A DNA stretch of 64,000 nucleotides from Massilia frigida (lineage in GTDB: Bacteria > Pseudomonadota > Gammaproteobacteria > Burkholderiales > Burkholderiaceae_D). Below are positions 56,219 to 64,000 of the stretch, in pieces. Positions within the stretch are counted from its first letter, which is position 1. Each line of letters starts with the position of its first letter. The position numbers and the translations under genes were made by a program. The stretch lies in NCBI RefSeq assembly GCF_011682175.1, contig NZ_WHJG01000004.1, forward strand, positions 62,001 to 126,000. Reading direction: 5' to 3'. Under the pieces are notes generated by a model, which saw nothing but the letters and a program-made list of their open reading frames with translations, was not told the origin of the DNA and searched no databases.

Positions 56219-57487
56219 CTAGTGCTTCAACCCCCGCCACCCGATATCACGGCGGAACTGCGCGCCGTTGAAGTGGATATTGTCGACCGTCTCGTAAGCC
56301 TGCTTCTGCGCCATCTTGACGCTGTCGCCCAGGCCGACCACGCACAGTACGCGGCCACCACTGGTCACCAGCTTGCCGCCAGCCTGCTGCGTACCCGCAT
56401 GGAAGGTCACGCATTCAGGCGTCTCGGCCGGAATGCCGTCGATCACATCGCCCTTGCGCGGATCGTCCGGATAGCCGGCGGCGGCCATCACCACGCCTAC
56501 CGCCGTGCGGCGGTCCCATTCCAGTTCGACCGTGTCGAGCGTGCCGTTGACCGCATGCTCCATCACCGTCACCAGGTCGCTCTTGAGGCGCGCCATGATC
56601 GGCTGCGTCTCCGGGTCGCCCATGCGGCAGTTGAATTCCAGCGTCTTCGGATTGCCTTTGTCGTCGATCATCAAGCCCGCGTACAAAAAGCCGGTGAACG
56701 GAATGCCGTCCTTGGCCATGCCGTTGATGGTCGGGTTGATAATCTCGCGCATCACGCGCGCATGCATGGCCGGCGTGACGATCGGCGCCGGCGAATACGC
56801 GCCCATGCCGCCCGTGTTCGGACCTTCATCGGCATCCTTGAGGCGCTTGTGATCCTGGCTGGTCGCCAGCGGCAGGATGTTCTTCCCGTCGCACATGACG
56901 ATGAAGCTCGCTTCCTCGCCCGCCAAGAACTCTTCGATCACGATGCGCGCGCCGGCGTCGCCGAAACGATTATCGGCCAGCATATGGTCGACCGCCTGGT
57001 GCGCTTCTTCCAGCGTCATCGCGACAACCACGCCTTTGCCGGCCGCCAGGCCGTCGGCCTTGATGACGATCGGCGCACCGTTGGCGTCGATGTAGGCGTG
57101 CGCCTGAGCCACGTCGGAAAACGTCTGGTACGTCGCCGTCGGAATCCCGTGGCGCTGCATGAACGCCTTGGCGAAGTCCTTCGAGCTTTCCAGCTGCGCC
57201 GCTTCCCTGGTGGGGCCGAAAACCTTCAGGCCGCGGCCGCGGAACAGGTTGACGATGCCGGCCGCCAGCGGCGTCTCGGGACCGACCACGGTCAGGGCGA
57301 TGCCCTCGCGCTGGACGAATTCGGCCAGCTGCTCCGGATCGGTCAGTTCGACATTGACGAGGCGGATGTCGCGCGCCGTGCCGCCATTGCCCGGGGCGAC
57401 GTACACCATTTGAATACGTTCGGATTGGGCCAGTTTCCAGGCCAGTGCATGTTCACGGCCGCCAGAGCCGACTACCAGGATTTTCAT
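56219..57487 (-). CDS. purD: Phosphoribosylamine--glycine ligase
   Basis: This 422-residue ATP-grasp enzyme carries out the second step of purine synthesis. Motifs are VVGSGGREHALAWKLAQS at the start, GPETPLAAGIVN, the ATP-grasp KADGLAAGKGVVVA and GGMGAYSPAP. The length is standard. It lies six bases after yebC on the same strand. Confidence 0.97.
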   Translation of the reverse strand: MKILVVGSGGREHALAWKLAQSERIQMVYVAPGNGGTARDIRLVNVELTDPEQLAEFVQREGIALTVVGPETPLAAGIVNLFRGRGLKVFGPTREAAQLESSKDFAKAFMQRHGIPTATYQTFSDVAQAHAYIDANGAPIVIKADGLAAGKGVVVAMTLEEAHQAVDHMLADNRFGDAGARIVIEEFLAGEEASFIVMCDGKNILPLATSQDHKRLKDADEGPNTGGMGAYSPAPIVTPAMHARVMREIINPTINGMAKDGIPFTGFLYAGLMIDDKGNPKTLEFNCRMGDPETQPIMARLKSDLVTVMEHAVNGTLDTVELEWDRRTAVGVVMAAAGYPDDPRKGDVIDGIPAETPECVTFHAGTQQAGGKLVTSGGRVLCVVGLGDSVKMAQKQAYETVDNIHFNGAQFRRDIGWRGLKH

Positions 57488-57493
57488 AGGAGC

Positions 57494-58219
57494 TTAATCT
57501 TCGATCAGGACGTTGGTATAGACTTCCTGCACATCGTCGAGGTTCTCGAGCGCGTCGAGAATTTTTTGCATCTTGATGCCGTCTTCGCCGCCGATCACGG
57601 TCTCGGTCGACGGTTTCATGATGATCTCGGCCACTTCGGCCTTGAAGCCGGCCGCTTCCAGCGCTTCTTTCACGGTCGCGAAACCGAAAGGATCGCACAG
57701 CACTTCAAAGCCGCCTTCTTCGTCGGCCACCACATCTTCGGCGCCGGCTTCGAGGGCCGCTTCCATCAACTTGTCTTCGTCCACGCCGGGCGCGAACAGG
57801 AACTGGCCGCAGTGCTTGAACATGAACGCGACCGAACCTTCGGTGCCCATGTTGCCGCCGTGTTTATTGAAGGCGTGGCGCACTTCGGCCACCGTGCGCA
57901 CACGGTTGTCGGTCATGCAGTCGACGATGATGGCCGCGCCGCCGATGCCGTAGCCTTCGTAGCGCACTTCTTCGTAGTTCACGCCTTCGAGTCCGCCCGA
58001 ACCGCGGGCGATGGCGCGCGTGACGTTCTCTTTCGGCATATTGGCGTCAGCCGCCTTGTCCACCGCCAGGCGCAGGCGCGGATTGGTGGCGATGTCGGGG
58101 CCGCCCATGCGCGCGCCAACGGTGATTTCCTTGATCAATCGGGTCCAGATCTTGCCGCGCTTGGCGTCGGTAGCGGCCTTCTTGTGCTTGATATTGGCCC
58201 ATTTGCTGTGTCCAGCCAT
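57494..58219 (-). CDS. yebC: YebC/PmpR-type protein (TACO1 family)
   Basis: This 241-residue protein has the invariant N-terminus [20 protein letters not shown] and the conserved [12 protein letters not shown] and [20 protein letters not shown]. The long form is traditionally called a transcriptional regulator. Recent work on the family also points to a role in relieving ribosome stalling. It is upstream of purD, possibly co-transcribed. Confidence 0.95.
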   Translation of the reverse strand: MAGHSKWANIKHKKAATDAKRGKIWTRLIKEITVGARMGGPDIATNPRLRLAVDKAADANMPKENVTRAIARGSGGLEGVNYEEVRYEGYGIGGAAIIVDCMTDNRVRTVAEVRHAFNKHGGNMGTEGSVAFMFKHCGQFLFAPGVDEDKLMEAALEAGAEDVVADEEGGFEVLCDPFGFATVKEALEAAGFKAEVAEIIMKPSTETVIGGEDGIKMQKILDALENLDDVQEVYTNVLIED

Positions 58220-58330
58220 GTCGAAATTTCCTTAGACGGTGTGCATCAATGGCCGACATTTTACCATAGCGGCCTTGCCAAAATCCGCCGGCCTCCAGCC
58301 CGTTTGCGCGATTCGTTCTACAATCGCTGC

Positions 58331-59251
58331 ATGAACAAAAGCGCAACGGCCCCCGCCGCCCAATCGATCCCGCGCCCGGCCCTGCTGGCCGGCCTGACCC
58401 TCGCCATCGCGGGCGCGGTGCTGTTTTCGGCCAAGGCGGTCCTGGCCAAGCTGATGTACCGCTACCACGTCGATGCCGTCACCGTGATCGCGTTTCGCAT
58501 GCTGTTTTCGCTGCCGGTGTTCGCCGCTGTCGCGATCTGGAAGATGCGCACCGAAGCGCCGCTGTCGACGACCGACCGCTGGCGCCTGGTGTTCCTGGGC
58601 GTGATCGGTTACTACCTCTCCAGTTTTCTCGACTTCCTCGGCCTGCAGTTCATTTCGGTCGGGCTGGAACGCCTGATCCTGTTCCTCACGCCGACCTTCG
58701 TGCTGCTCATTACCTCGGTTTTCCTCAAGCGCCACATCAGCCGCATCGAGTGGCTGGCCCTGCTCGTATCCTACTGCGGCATCGTGCTGGTGTTCGTGCA
58801 CGACTTGCACGGCGGCGCCGGCAGCACCGCCATCGGCGCGCTGCTGGTGCTTGGCTCGGCCCTGTCGTACGCGGTCTACCTCCTGATGTCGGGCGAGATG
58901 GTGCGCCGCATCGGCTCCCTGCGCCTGGTCGCGTATGCGATGTGCGTATCGAGCGTGGTGTGCATCGGCCAGTTCTTCGTGCTGCGGCCGGTGGCCATGC
59001 TGGTCCAGCCGGCGGCGGTGTACTGGTACTCGCTGGCCAACGGGATCTTCTGCACCGTGCTGCCGGTGTTCATGACCATGATCGCCGTGCAGCGCATCGG
59101 CGCCTCCACCGCCTCGCAGGCCGGCATGATCGGCCCCGTCTCGACCCTGTTCCTTGGCGCGCTGGTGTTGAACGAACCGATGACCGCCGTGCAGGTGGGC
59201 GGCACCGCGATGGTCCTGGCGGGTATTTACATGCTGTCGAAGAAAAAATAG
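58331..59251 (+). CDS. EamA/DMT-superfamily transporter
   Basis: The ATG at 58331 ([19 protein letters not shown]) gives 306 residues with ten predicted membrane helices in two EamA repeats. The repeats show at [20 protein letters not shown] and [20 protein letters not shown]. The protein is a drug/metabolite-type permease of the inner membrane; its substrate is unknown. It is divergent from yebC, with 111 bases between. It ends 34 bases before mgsA. Confidence 0.9.
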   Translation: MNKSATAPAAQSIPRPALLAGLTLAIAGAVLFSAKAVLAKLMYRYHVDAVTVIAFRMLFSLPVFAAVAIWKMRTEAPLSTTDRWRLVFLGVIGYYLSSFLDFLGLQFISVGLERLILFLTPTFVLLITSVFLKRHISRIEWLALLVSYCGIVLVFVHDLHGGAGSTAIGALLVLGSALSYAVYLLMSGEMVRRIGSLRLVAYAMCVSSVVCIGQFFVLRPVAMLVQPAAVYWYSLANGIFCTVLPVFMTMIAVQRIGASTASQAGMIGPVSTLFLGALVLNEPMTAVQVGGTAMVLAGIYMLSKKK

Positions 59252-59285
59252 CCACCCCACACCCGACCCCACGAAAGCAGACCGA

Positions 59286-59711
59286 ATGAGCCAACCGACC
59301 AAGCCCCGCCTCGCCCTGATCGCCCACGACAAGAAGAAGGACGACATGATCGTGCTCGCCGCCGAGTACATCGATTTCCTGCGCGGCTGCCAGCTGATGG
59401 CGACCGGCACCACCGGCGCGCGCCTGATCAAGGAGCTGGGGCTGGCGGTCGAACGCAAGCAATCCGGCCCGTTCGGCGGCGACCTGCAGATCGGCGCGGC
59501 CCTGGTCGAAGGCCAGGTCGACGCGGTGGTGTTCCTGCGCGACCCCATGACGCCGCAGCCGCACGAGCCGGACATCAACGCGCTGGTGCGCGCCTGCGAT
59601 GTGCACAATGTGGCCTGCGCCACCAATCTGTCGACCGCCCATTTGCTGCTCTCGCAGCTCAGGCTCGCGGCCGCACAACCCACCTCAGAATCAACCAGGA
59701 GTCCAGCATGA
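59286..59711 (+). CDS. mgsA: Methylglyoxal synthase
   Basis: This 141-residue enzyme converts dihydroxyacetone phosphate to methylglyoxal and phosphate, a bypass of lower glycolysis. Motifs are [33 protein letters not shown] and [19 protein letters not shown], which includes the catalytic Asp of the family. The stop overlaps the next ATG by four bases. Confidence 0.95.
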   Translation: MSQPTKPRLALIAHDKKKDDMIVLAAEYIDFLRGCQLMATGTTGARLIKELGLAVERKQSGPFGGDLQIGAALVEGQVDAVVFLRDPMTPQPHEPDINALVRACDVHNVACATNLSTAHLLLSQLRLAAAQPTSESTRSPA

Positions 59712-60685
59712 TGGCAAAAGCAATCCGCATGAACCGCACCGGCGGCCCCGAAGTGATGGAATACGTCGACGTCGACGTCGGCGAGCCCGGACCGGGCGAA
59801 GCGCGCGTGCGCCATGCCGCCTGCGGCATCAATTTTATCGACGTCTACTTCCGCACCGGCCTGTATCCGCAGCCGCTGCCGGGGGGGCTGGGCATGGAAG
59901 GCGCTGGCGTGGTCGAGGCGGTGGGCGAGGGCGTGACCGAGGTGGCCGTGGGCGACCGCGTGGCTTATGCCGGCCGTCCGAACGGCGCCTATTCGGAAGT
60001 GCGCAACCTGCCGTCCGCGCTGCTGCTGCGCTTACCCAGCGAGATCTCGTTCGAGACCGGCGCGGCCATGATGCTGCAAGGCCTGACGGTGCAGTACCTG
60101 TTCCGCCGCACCGTGCCGCTCAAGCGCGGCGACACCATCCTGTTTCACGCGGCCGCCGGCGGCGTGGGCCTGATCGCGTCGCAGTGGGCGCGCGCGCTGG
60201 GCGTGAACATGATCGGCACCGTCGGTTCCGACGAAAAGGCGGCGCTGGCCAAGGCCGCCGGCTGCAGCCACGTCATCAACTACAACACCGAGGATTTCGT
60301 GGCGCGCGTGATGGAGATCACCAACGGCGAAAAAGTCTCGGTGGTGTACGACTCGATCGGCAAGGATACCTTCACCAAGTCGCTCGACTGCCTGCGCCCG
60401 CTCGGGATGATGGTCAGCTTCGGCAGTGCGTCCGGACCGGTGCCCGATTTTTCGCTGGCAGAGCTGTCCGCGCGCGGCTCGCTGTTCATCACCCGTCCGA
60501 CCCTGTTCAGCTATGCCGCCAAGCGCGCCGACCTGGAAGCGATGGCAGCCGACCTGTTCGCGGTCGTCGCCAGCGGCGATGTGAAGATCGATATCAACCA
60601 GACCTATAAACTGGCCGATGCGGCGCAGGCGCATAGCGACCTGGAAGCGCGCAAGACGACCGGTTCGTCGATCCTAGTGCCATGA
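59708..60685 (+). CDS. Zinc-independent quinone oxidoreductase (QorA-like MDR family)
   Basis: This 325-residue protein is of the zeta-crystallin type. Features are the GroES-like N-terminal domain ([17 protein letters not shown]), the glycine-rich NADPH loop [15 protein letters not shown], and the absence of zinc-ligand Cys residues. It probably reduces quinones or reactive carbonyls with NADPH. Being coupled to the methylglyoxal synthase gene (ATGA), a carbonyl-detoxifying role would fit. The start is ATG at 59708 or 59711. Confidence 0.9.
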   Translation: MMAKAIRMNRTGGPEVMEYVDVDVGEPGPGEARVRHAACGINFIDVYFRTGLYPQPLPGGLGMEGAGVVEAVGEGVTEVAVGDRVAYAGRPNGAYSEVRNLPSALLLRLPSEISFETGAAMMLQGLTVQYLFRRTVPLKRGDTILFHAAAGGVGLIASQWARALGVNMIGTVGSDEKAALAKAAGCSHVINYNTEDFVARVMEITNGEKVSVVYDSIGKDTFTKSLDCLRPLGMMVSFGSASGPVPDFSLAELSARGSLFITRPTLFSYAAKRADLEAMAADLFAVVASGDVKIDINQTYKLADAAQAHSDLEARKTTGSSILVP

Positions 60686-60804
60686 GCGCGCCCGGCGACG
60701 ACGGTTCGCCCAAGTTCGGGCGCCTCTTGATCGCTCTGGTGCTGGCGGTGCTGCTGATCGTGGGGATCACCTTCGGCTCGGAGGCCTGGCTCGGTCATCC
60801 TTGA
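60682..60804 (+). CDS. Forty-residue single-pass membrane protein, unknown
   Basis: The ATG at 60682 overlaps the quinone oxidoreductase stop as ATGA. The product starts [19 protein letters not shown], has one hydrophobic segment (about residues 15-31) and ends SEAWLGHP. A strong bidirectional terminator follows two bases after the stop, marking it as the last cistron. Coding is supported by the coupling and the terminator position; homology is untested. Confidence 0.5.
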   Translation: MSAPGDDGSPKFGRLLIALVLAVLLIVGITFGSEAWLGHP

Positions 60805-60805
60805 A

Positions 60806-60837
60806 CGAAAAACGCGCTCCGGGGAGCGCGTTTTTCG
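60806..60837. terminator. Bidirectional rho-independent terminator
   Basis: CGAAAAACGCGCTCC (60806-60820) and its perfect complement (60823-60837) give a long stem with A-runs and T-runs on both sides, so it works in both directions. It separates the rightward qor unit from the leftward DUF4136 gene. Confidence 0.92.
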
Positions 60838-60852
60838 TCAATAGCCGGAAAA

Positions 60853-61515
60853 TCAGCCTTCGCGTTTGAGTTCGACCCGCCTGGCGACCCCGCTCACGCC
60901 CGGGAATTCGGCAAAGGCGCTTTGCACCAGCGCCGGCATCAGCGCCGGCGTGGACATTTCGCGGCTCATGTTATGCACGGTGACGTCGAACAGGCGCTTG
61001 CCGCCGGGGATGGACTTGATCGCCACCTGCAGCTCGCGCCGGTATTGGTGATCAATGCGCTCGCGGTACATCGGCGCGCCGCTCCAGAACGGATCGTAGA
61101 AGGGGCTGTGCCAGCCGCCCCAGTAGCGCCGCGCGCCCCAGTGGCGGCCGCGGTAACCGTAGCCGTAGCCGCCGAACGCGAAGCGCGGGTTCGGGATGAA
61201 GAAGGGATCGACCAGTTCGACCACGCGCACCGGCACGTCGGTGGTGGTGAATTTCATCGAGATTTTCAGGGTCGGCTTGCCGCTTTCGCCGGCGTCGCGG
61301 AAACCCAGGCGCGCCAGCTGGCCGCGCACCAGGTTCTGGTAGCTGCGCAGTTCGAGCGTGTCGTCCTGCACCGGCGGCGCTTCGAACACATAGGTTTTAT
61401 CCTGCAGCTCGGCCGGCCACTGGTGAAAGGTGGTCACATTGCTGCGGATCGTGGTCGCGCAGCCTCCCAGCAGCAAGGTCAATGCCGCGCCGGCAGCCAT
61501 CAATAATCGTCTCAT
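60853..61515 (-). CDS. DUF4136-like lipoprotein
   Basis: The ATG at 61515 (MRRLLMAAGAALTLLLGGC) gives 220 residues. A lipobox (LLGG-C) at residues 16-20 marks it for lipidation; the residue after Cys is Ala, which favours outer-membrane sorting. The body has a DUF4136-like pattern and a Gly/Tyr/Arg-rich loop (FGGYGYGYRGRHWG). It is probably envelope-associated, function unknown. It is divergent from pepN. Confidence 0.82.
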   Translation of the reverse strand: MRRLLMAAGAALTLLLGGCATTIRSNVTTFHQWPAELQDKTYVFEAPPVQDDTLELRSYQNLVRGQLARLGFRDAGESGKPTLKISMKFTTTDVPVRVVELVDPFFIPNPRFAFGGYGYGYRGRHWGARRYWGGWHSPFYDPFWSGAPMYRERIDHQYRRELQVAIKSIPGGKRLFDVTVHNMSREMSTPALMPALVQSAFAEFPGVSGVARRVELKREG

Positions 61516-61696
61516 CGCACTACTCCCATACTCAAAACGGATTTCACCGAAGCTAACTTTATGGCCCACGGTCTATTTTCGCAGAATTTTTACAAGTTGT
61601 TACCCTGTTCACACTGCGATACAGACAATGAGGAACGGCGCACGGTGGCGGTATTGGTAAAATAGGCACCCGACTCACCGTCCTTCCCGAGATCCC

Positions 61697-64000
61697 ATGC
61701 GCACAGACACTCCGCAAACCATCTATCGCAAAGATTACACCCCGCCCGGCTTTCTGGTGGAAACGGTCGAACTTGGCTTTGATCTCGACCCGCAGCGCAC
61801 CATCGTCGCCAGCCGCCTGACCATGACGCGCAATCCCGAGAGCAAGGTGCGCGCGATTGAGTTGCATGGAGAGAATATCGTCCTGGTGGCGCTGCGCATG
61901 AACGGCAAGACCCTGTCCAAGCGCGATTACCGCCTGGACGACAAGTTGCTGGTCATTCCGAATGCGCCCGATGAGGTCACTTTGGAAATCGAAACCCTGA
62001 CCGCGCCCGTCAAGAACACGACCTTGAACGGGTTGTACGTGTCCAACGGCAACTTTTTCACGCAGTGCGAGGCGGAAGGTTTCCGCAACATCAGCTATTT
62101 CCCCGACCGTCCCGACGTGATGGCGAAATACACGGTGATGCTGCGCGCCGACAAGGCGACCTATCCGGTGCTGCTGTCGAACGGCAACCTGATCGAAGAG
62201 GGCGAGCTGGGCGATGGCCGCCATTTTGCCAAGTGGGAAGACCCGTTCAAGAAGCCGTCCTACCTGTTCGCCCTGGTGGCGGCGCGCCTGGTGTGCCAGG
62301 AAGAAACCTTCAAGCTGGCCGATGGCCGCTCGGCACTGTTGCAGGTGTGGGTGGAAGAGGGCAATCTCGACAAGACCGATTACGCCATGCAGTCGCTCAA
62401 GAACAGCATCCGCTGGGACGAAGAGCGCTTCGGGCTCGAACTCGACCTGGACCGCTTCATGATCGTGGCGGTGGGCGACTTCAACATGGGCGCGATGGAA
62501 AACAAGGGCCTGAACATCTTCAATACCAAGTTCGTGCTGGCCAATCCGCGCGTGGCCACCGACATCGACTACGCCGGCATCGAGGCGGTGGTCGGACACG
62601 AGTATTTCCACAACTGGACCGGCAACCGCATCACGTGCCGCGACTGGTTCCAGCTGTCGCTGAAAGAAGGCCTGACGGTGTTTCGCGACCAGGAATTTTC
62701 GGCCGATATGATCGGCACCGACAGCGGGCGCGCCGTCACCCGCATCGACCAGGTGCGCACATTGCGCCAGGCCCAGTTCCCGGAAGACGCGGGGCCGATG
62801 GCGCATCCGGTGCGCCCCGACTCGTTTGTGGAGATCAATAACTTCTACACCGTCACCGTGTACGAAAAAGGCGCGGAAGTGGTGCGCATGTACCAGACCC
62901 TGCTCGGGCGCGAGCTTTTCCGCAAGGGCATGGACCTGTATTTCGAGCGGCACGACGGCCAGGCCGTGACCTGCGACGATTTCCGCGCTGCGATGGCCGA
63001 CGCCGGCGGGCGCGACCTGACCCAGTTCGAGCGCTGGTACAGCCAGGCCGGTACGCCGGTGGTGCGCGCCGAAGGCCGCTACGATGCCGATGCGCAGACC
63101 TACGAGCTGACCTTGACCCAACGCTGTCCGGCCACGCCGGGGCAGGAAAACAAGCTGCCGTTTCATATTCCGGTGGCCGTGGGCCTGCTGGGCGCCGACG
63201 GGCGCGACCTGCACCTGAACGTCGATGGACTCGATGCCGTCACCGCGGTGCTGGAACTGACCGAAGCAAGCCGCACCTTCCGCTTTTCCGGCGTGAAGGA
63301 AGCGCCGACGCCATCGATCCTGCGCGACTTTTCCGCGCCCGTGGTCCTTGAATACGATTACACCGATACCGAACTGCTGCACCTGTTCAGCCATGACAGC
63401 GACCCGGTCAACCGCTGGGAAGCCGGCCAGCGCCTGGCGATGGCGCGCCTGCTCAAGCTGACGGCGGCCGTGGCCAAGGGCGATACGCTTGAACTGGACA
63501 CCACCTTCATCGAGGCGCTGCGCAAGATCCTGGCCGACGAATCGCTCGATGCCGCCTTCCGCGAACAAGCCTTGCTGCTGCCGTCGGAGAGCATGATTGC
63601 CGATCAAATGGACGTGGTCAATCCGCAAGCGATCCACCAGGCGCGCCAGTTCGTTCGGCGCACCATCGGCGGCGCGCTGCGCGCTGACCTGCGCGCCCAG
63701 TACGACGCCAACCAGACGCCGGGCGCGTACAGCCCCGATGCGCTGTCGGCGGGGCGGCGCGGCCTGAAAAACCTGGCCCTGGCTTATCTTGCGTCCACCT
63801 CCAGCGAAGACAGTATCGCGCTGGCGCAGGCGCAGTTCGACCACGCCGGCAATATGACCGACCGGGTCGCCGCGCTGGGAGCCCTGATCCATGCGGGCGC
63901 CGCTTCCGCGCAGGCGGCGCTGCAGGCTTTCTACGCCGACTTCGACAACGAGGCGCTGGTGATCGACAAGTGGTTCGCGATGCAGGCTTGCGCCCCGGCG
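61697..64000 (+). CDS. pepN: Aminopeptidase N (partial, 3' end off the window)
   Basis: The ATG at 61697 (MRTDTPQTIYRKDYTPPGF) begins 768 codons that stay open to the right edge; the full family length is about 870-890. The M1 exopeptidase motif GAMENKGLN and the zinc site HEYFHNWTGNRIT...LKEGLTVFRDQEF (HExxH and the later Glu) are intact. The enzyme is a broad cytoplasmic aminopeptidase. TAAAAT at 61658-61663 is a possible -10. Confidence 0.96.
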   Translation, partial: MRTDTPQTIYRKDYTPPGFLVETVELGFDLDPQRTIVASRLTMTRNPESKVRAIELHGENIVLVALRMNGKTLSKRDYRLDDKLLVIPNAPDEVTLEIETLTAPVKNTTLNGLYVSNGNFFTQCEAEGFRNISYFPDRPDVMAKYTVMLRADKATYPVLLSNGNLIEEGELGDGRHFAKWEDPFKKPSYLFALVAARLVCQEETFKLADGRSALLQVWVEEGNLDKTDYAMQSLKNSIRWDEERFGLELDLDRFMIVAVGDFNMGAMENKGLNIFNTKFVLANPRVATDIDYAGIEAVVGHEYFHNWTGNRITCRDWFQLSLKEGLTVFRDQEFSADMIGTDSGRAVTRIDQVRTLRQAQFPEDAGPMAHPVRPDSFVEINNFYTVTVYEKGAEVVRMYQTLLGRELFRKGMDLYFERHDGQAVTCDDFRAAMADAGGRDLTQFERWYSQAGTPVVRAEGRYDADAQTYELTLTQRCPATPGQENKLPFHIPVAVGLLGADGRDLHLNVDGLDAVTAVLELTEASRTFRFSGVKEAPTPSILRDFSAPVVLEYDYTDTELLHLFSHDSDPVNRWEAGQRLAMARLLKLTAAVAKGDTLELDTTFIEALRKILADESLDAAFREQALLLPSESMIADQMDVVNPQAIHQARQFVRRTIGGALRADLRAQYDANQTPGAYSPDALSAGRRGLKNLALAYLASTSSEDSIALAQAQFDHAGNMTDRVAALGALIHAGAASAQAALQAFYADFDNEALVIDKWFAMQACAPA

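Noticed and set aside
56222-58330. Plus-strand frame extending about 700 codons upstream of the DMT transporter start
   Set aside because: It is antisense to purD and yebC. Transporter homology begins at the ATG at 58331.

Overview
The window is about 64 kb of GC-rich, gene-dense chromosome from a betaproteobacterium. The best fit is Oxalobacteraceae (Massilia, Duganella or Janthinobacterium type). The evidence is the housekeeping order purD-hemF-nadD-rsfS-rlmH-maf-rng, dnaE next to LPS-core genes, a PEP-CTERM protein, and CHASE2/FecR signalling genes. I see no phage, insertion sequence, CRISPR array, tRNA or rRNA.

Layout. (1) 1-10,300: an ABC-exported O-antigen cluster. It holds a multidomain glycosyltransferase cut by the window edge, a WbdD-like methyltransferase with a coiled coil, Wzt, Wzm, an O-acyltransferase, an unknown propeller-like protein and a second Wzt. 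(2) 10,489-11,369: a small unknown gene and cysC. (3) 11,383-17,401: a leftward run of CHASE2-adenylate cyclase, TPR/beta-barrel protein, VanZ-like protein and CRP-type regulator, divergent from a FecR-domain protein. (4) 18,027-27,453: a 1,418-residue, cysteine-free, RTX-like secreted protein (candidate S-layer protein), then the three subunits of a type I secretion system and a 68-residue protein. (5) 27,607-30,178: the GDP-mannose enzyme ManC and trhO. (6) 30,179-41,044: dnaE, three family-2 glycosyltransferases, the O-antigen ligase, msbA and waaF. (7) 41,126-48,617: an overlapping six-gene unit for an NAD-linked formate dehydrogenase, FdhD and a tungstate-type ABC importer. (8) 48,664-50,908: small accessory genes and a PEP-CTERM protein. 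(9) 51,163-64,000: housekeeping genes from rng to yebC, a DMT permease, mgsA, a quinone oxidoreductase, a DUF4136 lipoprotein and pepN, which runs off the right edge.

The most interesting signal is in regions 3 and 4. A complete class III adenylate cyclase and a CRP-type regulator, with CRP-like ligand residues and an R-E-T-V-x-R recognition helix, lie in one leftward unit. Perfect TGTGA-N6-TCACA sites sit in front of both the giant secreted protein gene and its secretion operon, and an 8-of-10 site sits in front of the FecR gene. I infer a local cAMP-CRP circuit controlling assembly of a secreted surface layer. Neighbouring genes make and export the O-antigen to which such layers attach in Caulobacter. 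The regulatory link and the S-layer role are inferences; the sites, domains and gene order are read directly from the sequence.
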